This document shows, in pieces, positions 1 to 8,589 of a DNA stretch of 64,000 nucleotides. The position numbers and the translations under genes are program-made. The stretch spans positions 840,258 through 904,257 of the forward strand of contig NZ_CYUJ01000002.1 of the NCBI RefSeq assembly GCF_001299475.1. The letters run 5' to 3'. The DNA comes from Neofamilia massiliensis. GTDB taxonomy: Bacteria; Bacillota; Clostridia; Tissierellales; Peptoniphilaceae. The notes beneath the pieces are model-generated. The model had not been told where the DNA came from and did no database searches. It saw only the letters and a program-made list of their open reading frames with translations. Every line of letters begins with the position of its first letter. Position 1 is the first letter of the stretch.

Positions 1-1040
1 TTTCCATTGGTTTTGTAATAATGAGTGCATTAATGGAAAATGATGTAATAATTATTACTAATAAATATATAAGAATTACTTTAAAAATTACTGCGTCATT
101 AATTTTAGCAATTATTTCTTTTTTATTATCTGGACGCTTAGGTCAGCTACTTACAAAGTTAGCCAAAGAAATTGAGGTTGAAATTTCTAAAAAACCTTTA
201 TATGAAATTATTTTTTCCTCATTGGGACTTGTTATAGGACTTTTAATTGCTTTTTTGCTTACTCAAATGATTTCTATTTGGAATTTGGGAATATTTGGAT
301 CTATAATTTCTTTGGCCTTATATATTCTATTTGGATATTTAGGTGTTGCTTTAACTAGTAAAAACAAGGACAACTTATTAAATATGTTTTCTAAAGACCA
401 TGAAATTTCTTTGAAAACAAAGTCTATTGGCGATAAAAAAGCTAAAAACTTAGGAAAAAAAGTTTTAGATACTAGTGCAATCATTGATGGTAGGATTTTA
501 GAAATTGCAAAGACAAATTTTTTAGAAGGGCCCTTGGTTTTGCCTATTTTTATATTGGAAGAATTACAACACATTGCTGATAGTTCTGATCCTTTAAAGA
601 GAAATAGAGGTAGAAGAGGACTAGAAGTTATTAATAACTTACAAAATTTAGAAAATATTGAAGTTATTATATTAGATAAAAAGTATCCCGAAATATTAGA
701 AGTAGACTCAAAACTTGTTAAGTTAGCCTTAGACGAAGGGTATAAGATAATTACAAATGACTTTAACCTAAACAAGGTAGCAAAGGTGCAGGGGATAAAA
801 GTTTTAAATATAAATGAGTTAGCAAATGCTTTAAAACCAATTGCAATACCTGGAGAAACTATGTATGTTCAGATTATAAAAGAAGGTCAGGAACAAGGTC
901 AAGGTATAGCCTATTTAGATGATGGGACAATGATAGTAATAGAAAATGGCAAGGACTTAATTGGTCAAGCCAAAGAAGTAATAGTAACAAGTGTATTACA
1001 AACAAATGCAGGAAAAATGATTTTTGCAAAAATTAAATAA
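1..1040 (+). CDS. PIN/TRAM domain membrane protein, YacL family (5' end outside window)
   Basis: Integral membrane protein with a cytoplasmic PIN nuclease-like domain and a C-terminal TRAM RNA-binding domain; the cellular role of the family is not firmly known. Numbering from the first ATG (position 21), hydrophobic helices lie at about 17-38, 61-84 and 89-111. The PIN domain starts with [10 protein letters not shown] (acidic residue D150) and carries the later acidic motif ITNDFN. TRAM covers about 282-339. The reading frame stays open to the window edge and the upstream codons (SIGFVIM) look like the end of a first membrane helix, so the true start is probably left of the window. The family is usually about 360 residues; 339 are seen from the ATG. 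A transaldolase-like gene follows after 17 bases. Confidence 0.85.
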   Translation, partial: SIGFVIMSALMENDVIIITNKYIRITLKITASLILAIISFLLSGRLGQLLTKLAKEIEVEISKKPLYEIIFSSLGLVIGLLIAFLLTQMISIWNLGIFGSIISLALYILFGYLGVALTSKNKDNLLNMFSKDHEISLKTKSIGDKKAKNLGKKVLDTSAIIDGRILEIAKTNFLEGPLVLPIFILEELQHIADSSDPLKRNRGRRGLEVINNLQNLENIEVIILDKKYPEILEVDSKLVKLALDEGYKIITNDFNLNKVAKVQGIKVLNINELANALKPIAIPGETMYVQIIKEGQEQGQGIAYLDDGTMIVIENGKDLIGQAKEVIVTSVLQTNAGKMIFAKIK

Positions 1041-1057
1041 TAATAATGGAGGATTTT

Positions 1058-1705
1058 ATGAAATTTTTTATTGATACTGCAAATATTGATGAAATTAGAG
1101 AAGTAAATTCTTGGGGGATAATTGATGGAGTAACAACTAACCCATCTTTAATCGCCAAAGAAGGCAGAAACTTTGAAGAAGTAGTAGAAGAAATTACAAA
1201 TATTGTAGACGCACCTGTAAGTGCAGAAGTTATTTCTTTAGACGCTGAAGGGATGTTAAAAGAAGCTCGTGAGCTAGCTAAAATTAATAAAAACATAGTA
1301 ATTAAAATACCTATGTGTAAAGAAGGTTTAAAGGCTACTAAAATGCTAACAGATGAGGGAATTAAAACAAATGTTACACTAATCTTCACTGCTAGCCAAG
1401 CTCTTATGGCTGCTAAAGCTGGAGCTACTTATGTAAGTCCATTTTTAGGTAGACTTGATGACATATCAACTGAAGGAATGAGACTAATAGAAGAAATTTC
1501 TACTATTTTTGAGAATTATTTAATTGACACTGAAATTATTGCAGCGAGTATTAGACATCCAATGCATGTTGTTGATTGTGCTTTAGTTGGAGCTGATATA
1601 GCAACTATTCCATATAAAGTTTTCAATCAAATGCTTAATCATCCTCTTACAGATTCAGGCATTGAAAGATTTTTAAAAGATTGGGAATCAGTAAAAGATA
1701 AGTAA
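1058..1705 (+). CDS. fsa: Fructose-6-phosphate aldolase / small transaldolase
   Basis: Small (215-residue) class I aldolase of the TalC/FSA/MipB group, a TIM barrel forming a Schiff base with the substrate. Members act either as fructose-6-phosphate aldolase or as transaldolase in the non-oxidative pentose phosphate pathway; sequence alone does not decide which. The Schiff-base lysine is K83 in VIKIP, and the N-terminal [10 protein letters not shown] and TTNPSL motifs are intact. The start is ATG 1058 because AATGGAGG lies just before it; the in-frame ATG at 1046 overlaps that ribosome site. A hairpin terminator follows, so this gene ends the first transcription unit. Confidence 0.88.
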   Translation: MKFFIDTANIDEIREVNSWGIIDGVTTNPSLIAKEGRNFEEVVEEITNIVDAPVSAEVISLDAEGMLKEARELAKINKNIVIKIPMCKEGLKATKMLTDEGIKTNVTLIFTASQALMAAKAGATYVSPFLGRLDDISTEGMRLIEEISTIFENYLIDTEIIAASIRHPMHVVDCALVGADIATIPYKVFNQMLNHPLTDSGIERFLKDWESVKDK

Positions 1706-1734
1706 TAAATTTAAATTTTTACTAGCAAAATAAA

Positions 1735-1788
1735 TTAAAAAAATGAAATGATGTTTTCTAAAGTGAAAATTTCGTTTCGTTTTATTTC
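1735..1788 (+). terminator. Probable intrinsic terminator after fsa
   Basis: AAATGAAATG (1741-1750) can pair along its length with CGTTTCGTTT (1773-1782), allowing two G-U pairs. A nested stem TTTTC/GAAAA lies inside, and a T-rich tail follows. The stem is AT-rich and therefore weak as DNA symmetry, but good as RNA. Confidence 0.5.
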
Positions 1789-1794
1789 AATTTA

Positions 1795-1803
1795 TGCTAT
1801 AAT
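1795..1803 (+). promoter_or_regulatory. Extended -10 promoter for asp23-nusB operon
   Basis: TGC-TATAAT (TATAAT at 1798-1803) is a perfect extended -10 box, 21 bases before the asp23 start codon. No good -35 is seen, as is common with extended -10 promoters. It overlaps the tail of the upstream terminator, which fits a new transcription unit starting here. Confidence 0.65.
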
Positions 1804-1824
1804 TTAAATAGATGGAGGATAAAG

Positions 1825-2193
1825 ATGACTAAAGAGATTATAAATGAAATAAATTCTGGCACAATTCACATTACAGAAGATGTTATTGTATCTATTGCTA
1901 ATGTAGAAGCTAATAACACTGATGGGGTTTGCCCACTTCCAATAAACATGATGGAAAGATTTTCTAACATGTATGCAAATAAAACTGTGGAAGTAAATCT
2001 TGATGATTCAAATGTTTACATCACTATGAGAGTTGCAGTTGAATTTGGGAAAAATCTAATAGCTGTAGCTTCCGACATTCAAGAAAAAGTTAAAGAAAAA
2101 ATTGAAACGATGACAGGACTTAATGTCGTTGAGGTAAATATAATTATAGAACATGTTGCAATCCCTAAAAAGGATAAGGAACAAGTACAATAA
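1825..2193 (+). CDS. Asp23/Gls24 family envelope stress protein (YqhY-like)
   Basis: A 122-residue Asp23/Gls24 (DUF322) protein. The family is linked to membrane and envelope homeostasis, and in Bacillus the equivalent gene (yqhY) sits before nusB and accBC. The sequence shows the family pattern of an N-terminal beta region, then the conserved V.V..E.G.N motif (VAVEFGKNL), an amphipathic stretch with VASDIQEKVKEKIE, and the terminal VEVNIIIEHV. GATGGAGGATAAAG gives a strong ribosome site. The stop overlaps the nusB start by one base, so translation is coupled. A second paralogue lies at 35865-36218 beside fakA. Confidence 0.85.
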   Translation: MTKEIINEINSGTIHITEDVIVSIANVEANNTDGVCPLPINMMERFSNMYANKTVEVNLDDSNVYITMRVAVEFGKNLIAVASDIQEKVKEKIETMTGLNVVEVNIIIEHVAIPKKDKEQVQ

Positions 2194-2594
2194 TGAGTAG
2201 AAAAAAAGCAAGAGAGGGATTAGTATTTTTAATGTACCAATCTCTCTTTGATGATCATATTAATGCTGATAAAATAGATTTATTTATTGAAAACTTTGAC
2301 TATAATAAAGTACAAAGTACCTATATAAATAATGGTTATAATAACATTACTCAGCACATTGAAGAAATAGATAGTGTTATAAGTAAAAACTTAAAGAACT
2401 GGTCTATAGAAAGAATGTATAAACTAGATTTATCTATTTTAAGAGTTGCTGTTTATGAAATTCTTTTCGAAGAAGAAACACCTAATGAAGTTGCTGTAAA
2501 TGAAGCTGTAGAAATTGCAAAAACTTATGGAACGACAGATTCTTCAAAGCTTATAAACGGTATTTTAGGAACAATTTTAAGGAGCAGAAAATAG
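2193..2594 (+). CDS. nusB: Transcription antitermination factor NusB
   Basis: NusB (133 residues) binds boxA RNA with NusE/S10 and supports antitermination of rRNA operons. The all-helical fold is recognisable: N-terminal SRKKAREGLVFLMYQ, then WSIERMYKLDLSILRVAVYEI and the C-terminal NEAVEIAKTYGTTDSSKLINGILG signature, which starts from the PNEVAVNE helix. The start ATG at 2193 overlaps the asp23 stop (TAATG), so it is translationally coupled. A hairpin terminator begins 1 base after the stop. Confidence 0.95.
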   Translation: MSRKKAREGLVFLMYQSLFDDHINADKIDLFIENFDYNKVQSTYINNGYNNITQHIEEIDSVISKNLKNWSIERMYKLDLSILRVAVYEILFEEETPNEVAVNEAVEIAKTYGTTDSSKLINGILGTILRSRK

Positions 2595-2614
2595 GCCTGG
2601 TTTCCAGGCTTTTT
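2595..2614 (+). terminator. Intrinsic terminator/attenuator between nusB and xseA
   Basis: GCCTGG (2595-2600), loop TTT, CCAGGC (2604-2609), then TTTTT (2610-2614). It ends only six bases before the xseA ATG, so it must act as a partial terminator for the downstream genes unless they have another promoter. Confidence 0.7.
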
Positions 2615-2620
2615 ATATTT

Positions 2621-3958
2621 ATGTTGAATTTTAAAGTATCAGAATTAATAAACTACATAAAGGAATTAACTAATAAAGATTTTATTTTAAATCAGCTATA
2701 TGTTGAGGGTGAAATTTCTAATTTAAATAAACATAGCAATGGAAATGCGTACTTTACTGTAAAAGACGACTATTGTAGGTTGTCATGTGTAATTTATGAT
2801 TATAAATCACTTGATAATAATGGTTCATTAGAAGATGGAAATCAGGTTAGATTAAAAGGAAAAATAAGTTTAGCTGAAGCTGAATCAACTCTTAGATTAC
2901 TAGCAACTGAAGTTGAAAGTATTGGTCTAGGAAATATCTATGAACGATTTGAAAAAACAAAAAAAGAACTAGAAGAAAAAGGATATTTTTCTTCTGATCA
3001 TAAAAAATCTATTCCCAAGTTTTCTAAAAAAATCGGAGTTATTACTTCTTCAGATGGAGCTGCAATTAAAGATATTATTTCAGTTACCAAAAGAAGAAAC
3101 CCCTATGTAAGTATAGTTTTATATCCAGCTGCCGTTCAAGGTCCTTACTCGGCGAGTTCTTTGATTGAGGGCTTAGATTATTTTTCTGACACCGATGTTG
3201 ATTTAGTAATTATTGGAAGAGGCGGAGGATCTTATGAAGACTTAGATTCTTTCAACTCAAAAGAATTAGCATTGAAAATATTTAATTTTGATAAACCAAT
3301 AATTTCAGCAGTGGGTCATGAAATTGATTTTGTAATTTCAGATTTTGTCTCTGACATGAGAGCGCCAACTCCTTCTGCTGCAGCTGAACTTGCTGTATTT
3401 AATCATTACGAAGCTATAAAAGAAATAGAAAATAATTTGTCTACTATTTTCAAGTCTTTAGAAAATAAATTTTATAAAGAAAGCACCTTGCTAAAAACTC
3501 TAGATACAAGGTTAAAGTTAATTTCCGTTGATAAAATCATAAATAATAAGGCTAGGGATAATCTTGTTTTAATTAATAACACAAAAAACATTGTAAATAA
3601 TAACATAAAGTTTAAAGAGTCGAATTTAAACTTAATTTATAAAAAAATAAACAAGGATAAATTATTAAAGCTTATATCAGATAATGAAAATAAAATTTTA
3701 AGATTAAAAGAGAAATCTTTTAAAAGCATTGACTATAAATACTTAGACATGGAAAGGAAGCTTTTGCTTTTAAAAAGCCGTATGGATAAACTTGATGTAA
3801 AGGCCATGCAAAAACAAGGTTATTCTGTAGTTTTAAATTCAGAATTTGATTTAGTTAGAAATATTAATGATGTAGATATTGAGGAAATTATCAATATTCT
3901 ATTAGAAAATGGAGAAATAAAAGTTAAAGTACTAGAAAAAAAGGAATACCAACTATGA
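2621..3958 (+). CDS. xseA: Exodeoxyribonuclease VII large subunit
   Basis: Large subunit of the single-strand-specific exonuclease VII (with XseB). The N-terminal OB domain covers about 1-100 (LYVEGEISNL, NAYFTVKD). The catalytic domain follows with IGVITSSDGAAIKDI, the glycine-rich IIGRGGGSYEDL, ISAVGHEIDF and the SDMRAPTPSAAAEL motif. A long coiled-coil-like region then leads to the terminal GYSVV segment. At 445 residues it has normal family length. The start aligns with the family N terminus (FKVSELINYIK), yet there is no Shine-Dalgarno: a terminator hairpin fills that position. The stop overlaps xseB by four bases. Confidence 0.95.
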   Translation: MLNFKVSELINYIKELTNKDFILNQLYVEGEISNLNKHSNGNAYFTVKDDYCRLSCVIYDYKSLDNNGSLEDGNQVRLKGKISLAEAESTLRLLATEVESIGLGNIYERFEKTKKELEEKGYFSSDHKKSIPKFSKKIGVITSSDGAAIKDIISVTKRRNPYVSIVLYPAAVQGPYSASSLIEGLDYFSDTDVDLVIIGRGGGSYEDLDSFNSKELALKIFNFDKPIISAVGHEIDFVISDFVSDMRAPTPSAAAELAVFNHYEAIKEIENNLSTIFKSLENKFYKESTLLKTLDTRLKLISVDKIINNKARDNLVLINNTKNIVNNNIKFKESNLNLIYKKINKDKLLKLISDNENKILRLKEKSFKSIDYKYLDMERKLLLLKSRMDKLDVKAMQKQGYSVVLNSEFDLVRNINDVDIEEIINILLENGEIKVKVLEKKEYQL

Positions 3959-4176
3959 ACTATGAAGAAACATTAAAAGAGCTAGAAAATATAATAGAAA
4001 AAATGGAAGCCTCAGATATAAAGTTAGATGAAATGATGAAAAATTATAAAAAAGCGTTAGACCTTTATAAGCAGCTTCAAAACTACTTAAATGAATATAA
4101 AAGAGAAATTAAACTAGTAACAGAAAATGGACTAGTAGACTTTGACGAGGAAGACAATGCTGAACAAATACAATAA
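3955..4176 (+). CDS. xseB: Exodeoxyribonuclease VII small subunit
   Basis: Small (73-residue) subunit that assembles in several copies on the XseA coiled coil. The sequence is the usual helical hairpin: MNYEETLKELENIIEKME, then the LDEMMKNYKKALDLYK segment. It begins inside the last codons of xseA (ATGA overlap), typical of tight coupling of the two subunits. An acidic tail (DFDEEDNAEQIQ) is encoded by the stretch that also carries the ribosome site and start of ispA. Confidence 0.92.
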   Translation: MNYEETLKELENIIEKMEASDIKLDEMMKNYKKALDLYKQLQNYLNEYKREIKLVTENGLVDFDEEDNAEQIQ

Positions 4177-4990
4177 TTATCTTGATATAATTAATGATAA
4201 CATTAACGAAATTATTAACCAGACTAATGTAGATGGAGTAGAACTTTTATATAAGGGTGCGTCTCACCATTTTTCTAAAAGGGGAAAGATGTTAAGGCCT
4301 CTAATTATGATTCTTATTAATGAAGATTTAGCTGGAGACTTTGATACAGTCCAAAGATTTGCAACTAGTTTAGAGTTAATTCACAACTATTCTTTAATTC
4401 ATGATGATCTTCCCGCTATGGACAATGATGATTTCAGAAGAGGTTTGCCAACGGTTCATAAAAAATTTTCAGAAGCTACAGCTGTACTAACTGGAGATTT
4501 TTTGCTCACAAAGGCCTTTGAATATGTGACAGATATTAATGAAGGAATTGATGTTAACTACATTAAGGCTATAAATGAATTAGCTAAAAACTCTAATGAA
4601 CTTGGCATGTTAGGAGGTCAATTTAGAGATCTAAACATGGCTTACTTATCTTCTTTGGAAAATTTATATGCTATGTATGAAGGAAAAACTTCAGCTTTAT
4701 TTAAATCATCTTTTAAAATTCCTGCTATACTATTGGGTAAGGACCAAGATTTTATTAATAGCCTAGATGAAATTGGCAGACTTTTCGGCCTATATTTTCA
4801 AATAAGAGATGATTTAGACGACAGAAAAGAAGACGAATTTATTGGTAAAATTACTATTTTTAAATTTTTGTCTCTAACAGAAGTTGAAAGTTTTCTTGAT
4901 GAGCTTTATCAATCTTTAATCTTAAATTTAGATAAGCTATCACTATACAAGTCTAAGGAGCTAATTGTAAACTTATATGAAAAAAAATAG
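4157..4990 (+). CDS. ispA: Polyprenyl (farnesyl/geranylgeranyl) diphosphate synthase, short variant
   Basis: Class I trans-prenyltransferase adding isopentenyl diphosphate to allylic diphosphates to feed undecaprenyl and quinone lipids. Visible motifs: GKMLRPL (IPP binding), the first aspartate-rich motif DDLPAMDNDD, GDFLL, GMLGGQFRDL and FQIRDDLDD (second aspartate-rich motif). After the second motif the usual glycine/lysine loop and K-T-Y segment are shortened (RKEDEFIGKITIFKFL), giving 277 residues against the usual 290-300. ATG 4157 has GAGGAA five bases upstream; an in-frame TTG at 4142 is less likely. It overlaps xseB by 20 bases and tlyA by 14. Product chain length cannot be told. Confidence 0.85.
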   Translation: MLNKYNNYLDIINDNINEIINQTNVDGVELLYKGASHHFSKRGKMLRPLIMILINEDLAGDFDTVQRFATSLELIHNYSLIHDDLPAMDNDDFRRGLPTVHKKFSEATAVLTGDFLLTKAFEYVTDINEGIDVNYIKAINELAKNSNELGMLGGQFRDLNMAYLSSLENLYAMYEGKTSALFKSSFKIPAILLGKDQDFINSLDEIGRLFGLYFQIRDDLDDRKEDEFIGKITIFKFLSLTEVESFLDELYQSLILNLDKLSLYKSKELIVNLYEKK

Positions 4991-5774
4991 AGCAGATGTT
5001 TTAGTTTATAAACAAGGACTAGTGGATTCTAGAGAGAAAGCTAAAAGATTAATTATGTCTGGAAATATATATGTCAATGAAGTCAAGGTATTAAAAGCAG
5101 GAGAGATGTATGAAGAGGGCACGATTTTTACTTTAAAGGGTGAGAAACCAAGATATGTATCTAGAGGTGGCTTTAAATTAGAAAAAGCTACCAAATCCTT
5201 TGAGCTAAATTTAGACGATATGGTTTGTGCTGATTTTGGTGCGTCAACTGGAGGTTTCACTGACTGCATGCTTCAAAATGGTGCAAAAAAAGTTTATGCT
5301 ATTGACGTTGGCTATGGGCAAATAGACTGGTCTATAAGGTCAAATCCAAAAGTTATTACGATTGAAAGAACCAATATTAGATATTTAGATGAGTCTTTAA
5401 TTCAAGAAAAATTAAATTTTATTTCAATTGATGTTTCTTTTATTTCTTTAACTTTAATCTTGCCTAAAGCATTTTCGTTAATTGCTGATGATGGAATTAT
5501 TATAGCTTTAATTAAACCACAATTCGAGGCTGGGAGAGAAGAAGTTGGAAAAAATGGAATAGTCAGAAGTCTTGAAACTAGAGAAAAAACTATAGAAAAA
5601 ATATATGATTTTGTATTAGATAATTCCTTCACTCCTCTTGACTTAACCTTTTCTCCAATAACAGGAGCAGAAGGCAACCAAGAGTTTCTCATTAAGATAT
5701 CGAAAGATGGCCAAGTATTTAATAGAGAATCTATAAAAGATATTGTAAAAGAAGGAAATTCTTCGTTAAGGTGA
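4977..5774 (+). CDS. tlyA: TlyA family rRNA 2'-O-methyltransferase
   Basis: S4 RNA-binding domain (about 1-62: RADVLVYKQGLVDSREKAKRLIMSG) joined to an FtsJ/RrmJ methyltransferase. SAM binding is shown by DFGASTGGFTDCMLQNGA and the catalytic region by IDVSFISLTLILP and IKPQFEAGREEVGKNGIV. TlyA proteins methylate ribose 2'-OH of cytidines in 16S/23S rRNA; some are called hemolysins, an old label. At 265 residues the length is normal. It begins inside ispA. AAGGAG lies 16 bases upstream, too far to be a good ribosome site, so coupling is likely. The ispA-tlyA-recN order is a classic Firmicutes arrangement. Confidence 0.93.
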   Translation: MKKNRADVLVYKQGLVDSREKAKRLIMSGNIYVNEVKVLKAGEMYEEGTIFTLKGEKPRYVSRGGFKLEKATKSFELNLDDMVCADFGASTGGFTDCMLQNGAKKVYAIDVGYGQIDWSIRSNPKVITIERTNIRYLDESLIQEKLNFISIDVSFISLTLILPKAFSLIADDGIIIALIKPQFEAGREEVGKNGIVRSLETREKTIEKIYDFVLDNSFTPLDLTFSPITGAEGNQEFLIKISKDGQVFNRESIKDIVKEGNSSLR

Positions 5775-5778
5775 TTAG

Positions 5779-7458
5779 ATGCTAAGAGAGTTAAATATAA
5801 AAAACTTTGCCCTTGTAGAAGATATGAATATATCATTTGAACCTGGACTTAATGTTATCTTAGGAGAAACAGGCTCAGGTAAATCTAATATTATAGATTC
5901 ATTATCTATTTTATTAGGAGATAGGGCACAAAAAGATAAAATAAGGCAGGGAACTAATAGAGCATATATTTCAGCTGCTTTTGATATTGATGATAACGAA
6001 GAAGTTATTAAAAAATTAAAGGAAAGAAGCATAGAAGTTTGTGATGAGCCATTAATAATTTCTAAGGAAATCTCTTTAAATTCATCTTCTGTGACAAGAA
6101 TTAATAATATTATTTCTCCAGCTTCTTTTGTAAAAGAACTAGCAGAGCATTTAATTGATATATATGGCCAATTTGAAAATATCAATATTCTTTCAAAATC
6201 TATGCAAAGAAACTTTATAGACAGCTTTGCTAATTACAAACATCAAGAAGATTTATTAGAATTTAAAAATTCATATGAGAATTATTTAAAGCTTCAAAGA
6301 GATTTAGAAAATTTTAGTAAGTCTCCTGAAGAGATTGGAAGAGACTTAGATTTTCTAAAGTTTCAAATTGATGAGATAAATAATTCAAATGTACTGAGCA
6401 TTAATGAAGAGGAGCTAGAAGCAAAACTAACTTTGATAGAAAACTCCCAAGAATTAAAAGAAAATGCTTCAAAGATATTAAATTTATTAGATTATGATGA
6501 TGAAAGCATTTTAACTAATCTTGGAAGAACTATAAGTTTTTCTGAAAAGATTGAAAGCAGAGACGAAAACTTTTTAGAATTAAGAGAAAGATTAAACAGA
6601 TCTTATATTGAAATAGAGGACATAAAATATGAGATCTCATCATATTTTGAAAGTTTAGATTTTGATGAAGCTGAATATAAGGACTTAGACAATAAAAGAT
6701 CAATACTTTTTGAAATGAAGAGAAAGTATGGTAACAGTATTCATGATATTAAAAGTTATTTGGAAGATGCCTTACAAAAAGTAAATCAAATTGAAAATTA
6801 TGAAAAAATTATAGAGGATAAGAAAAATAAACTAAATAATATTGAAATGGATCTTGTAAAGTCTGCCCAAATTATTAGCAAGACAAGAAAAGATATTGCA
6901 AATAAATTAAAAGAACAAATAGAAACACAACTTCAAGAATTAGAAATGAAAGACAGTAAGTTTGAAGTTGATTTTAAAGAAATACCTTTATCTAGGGACG
7001 GAATAGATGAAATAACTTTTTATATTAGCTTTAATATTAATGAACCACTAAAAGAACTTTCTACAGTAGCCTCAGGTGGTGAAATTTCTAGATTCATGCT
7101 AGCTGTAAAAAGTATTGAAGCAAATGTAGATGAAATTCCAACTTTGATATTTGATGAGATTGATAGTGGAATTAGTGGAAATGCTGGCAATATTGTTGGA
7201 AAAAAATTAAAAAACTTATCTAACTCCCACCAGCTTTTATGTATATCCCATTTGCCACAAATTATTTCAAAGGGAGATAATCTTTTCCTAGTTTATAAGG
7301 AAGTAGATAATGGAAAAATGACTTCTAAAATAAAAAAGCTAACTTATGAAGAGAAGATACAGTCTTTAGCTAAAATTATAGAAGGAGACAACTATAGCAA
7401 CCATACTTATTTGACTGCTAAAAAAATGATTGATGATAATTTAAGAGGTGCAAAGTGA
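5779..7458 (+). CDS. recN: DNA repair protein RecN
   Basis: SMC-like ATPase acting early at double-strand breaks. The N-terminal head has FAL.E.M.ISFEPGLNVILGETGSGKS (Walker A) and ISKEISLNSSSVTRIN. A long coiled-coil middle follows (about 160-360, with QIDEINNS). The C-terminal head has the signature TVASGGEISRFMLA and Walker B LIFDEIDSGISG, then CISHLPQI. At 559 residues it has normal length. The start is four bases after the tlyA stop. I see no LexA-type box close to it; it lies inside an operon, so any SOS control would come from elsewhere. Confidence 0.96.
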   Translation: MLRELNIKNFALVEDMNISFEPGLNVILGETGSGKSNIIDSLSILLGDRAQKDKIRQGTNRAYISAAFDIDDNEEVIKKLKERSIEVCDEPLIISKEISLNSSSVTRINNIISPASFVKELAEHLIDIYGQFENINILSKSMQRNFIDSFANYKHQEDLLEFKNSYENYLKLQRDLENFSKSPEEIGRDLDFLKFQIDEINNSNVLSINEEELEAKLTLIENSQELKENASKILNLLDYDDESILTNLGRTISFSEKIESRDENFLELRERLNRSYIEIEDIKYEISSYFESLDFDEAEYKDLDNKRSILFEMKRKYGNSIHDIKSYLEDALQKVNQIENYEKIIEDKKNKLNNIEMDLVKSAQIISKTRKDIANKLKEQIETQLQELEMKDSKFEVDFKEIPLSRDGIDEITFYISFNINEPLKELSTVASGGEISRFMLAVKSIEANVDEIPTLIFDEIDSGISGNAGNIVGKKLKNLSNSHQLLCISHLPQIISKGDNLFLVYKEVDNGKMTSKIKKLTYEEKIQSLAKIIEGDNYSNHTYLTAKKMIDDNLRGAK

Positions 7459-7997
7459 TTAAAGAAGAAGTAACTATTAAATCTGAAAAAATTTATGAAG
7501 GTAAAATTTTAAATTTAAGAGTTGATACAATAGAACTACCTGACAAAAGATACAGTAAAAGAGAAGTTGTTGAACACTCTGGCGGCGTTGGAGTAATAGC
7601 TATTACTGAAGACGATAAAATAATTTTAGTAAATCAATTTAGAAAGGCAGTAAACAAGGCCTTGCTTGAAATACCTGCAGGAAAGCTAGAAATCAATGAA
7701 CAGCCAAAAGAAACTGCTATCCGTGAACTAAAAGAAGAAACTGGATATTCCTGTGACGATGCTTCTTTTTTAGCTAATTTCTATCCAACACCAGGTTATT
7801 GCAGTGAAAAAATTCATGTTTTTTTTGCCAAAAACTTAAGAGCAGGCCAACAAGACTTAGATGAGCACGAAATTATTGATGTTGTAGAAATTCCATTTGA
7901 CGAAGCTTATGAAAAAGTTTTAAATGGTGAAATTGTAGATGGTAAAACAATTATTGGAATTTTACTGGCAAAGTTAGAAAGAGATAGAAATGCTTAG
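7455..7997 (+). CDS. nudF: Nudix hydrolase, ADP-ribose pyrophosphatase type
   Basis: Hydrolyses ADP-ribose (and possibly related nucleoside diphosphate sugars) to AMP and sugar phosphate. The complete Nudix box is present as GKLEINEQPKETAIRELKEE followed by TG, with the GX5EX7REUXEEXGU spacing. The N-terminal segment VTIKSEKIYEGKILNLRVD and the later FYPTPGYCSEKIH motif are typical of the ADP-ribose group. The start is GTG 7455, overlapping the recN stop; AGAGGTG precedes it. At 180 residues, normal length. Confidence 0.9.
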   Translation: MIKEEVTIKSEKIYEGKILNLRVDTIELPDKRYSKREVVEHSGGVGVIAITEDDKIILVNQFRKAVNKALLEIPAGKLEINEQPKETAIRELKEETGYSCDDASFLANFYPTPGYCSEKIHVFFAKNLRAGQQDLDEHEIIDVVEIPFDEAYEKVLNGEIVDGKTIIGILLAKLERDRNA

Positions 7998-8586
7998 TAG
8001 GGATATTGAAGATAAAATAATTTATACCCTAGCATTTATTATAGCTGTAGTTTGTCATGAGTTTGCCCATGCTTATTCGGCATATAAACTTGGAGATCCT
8101 TCTGCAAAAAATGCAGGAAGGCTAACTTTAAATCCATTTGCCCATATAGATCCTATGGGGCTTGTTTTTATGGTTGTATTTAAATTTGGTTGGGCTAAGG
8201 GAGTGCCAGTTAATCCTAATAATTTTAAGAATTATAGAAAAGATAATTTTATTGTCTCCTTTGCGGGCATCTTTACAAATCTATTTATTAGTCTTGTAGC
8301 TGCAATAATTTTTAGATTTACTCCAATGAATGCATATTATTTGAATAATTTTTTATTTGTTTTAGCTGCAGTAAATATAATGCTTGGAATCTTTAATTTA
8401 GTACCAATTCCTCCTTTAGATGGCTCAAAAATGTTAATGTCCTTTTTGCCATACAAAATAATTAACTACCTGTATAAATATGAATTTATATTCTATATAG
8501 TTCTTTTTATTTTGGTTATATCAGGAAAGCTACAAACAGTAATATGGTCGCCAATAATGTTTATAATGAAGTATTTATTCTACTAA
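7990..8586 (+). CDS. M50 site-2 protease family membrane metalloprotease
   Basis: Small (198-residue) intramembrane zinc metalloprotease of the YwhC/Rv-type site-2 protease group, distinct from RseP. Zinc ligands are in HEFAHAYSAY (HExxH) in the first helix, with the following NPFAHIDPMGL, and the distal LVPIPPLDGSKML. Five or so membrane helices are visible and there is no PDZ domain. Substrates are unknown. The gene overlaps the Nudix gene by eight bases and is followed by scpA after three bases, a conserved neighbourhood in Clostridia. Confidence 0.88.
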   Translation: MLSRDIEDKIIYTLAFIIAVVCHEFAHAYSAYKLGDPSAKNAGRLTLNPFAHIDPMGLVFMVVFKFGWAKGVPVNPNNFKNYRKDNFIVSFAGIFTNLFISLVAAIIFRFTPMNAYYLNNFLFVLAAVNIMLGIFNLVPIPPLDGSKMLMSFLPYKIINYLYKYEFIFYIVLFILVISGKLQTVIWSPIMFIMKYLFY

Positions 8587-8589
8587 AGT

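Noticed and set aside
1046-1057. Upstream ATG for the transaldolase-like gene
   Set aside because: This ATG is part of the AATGGAGG ribosome site for ATG 1058.
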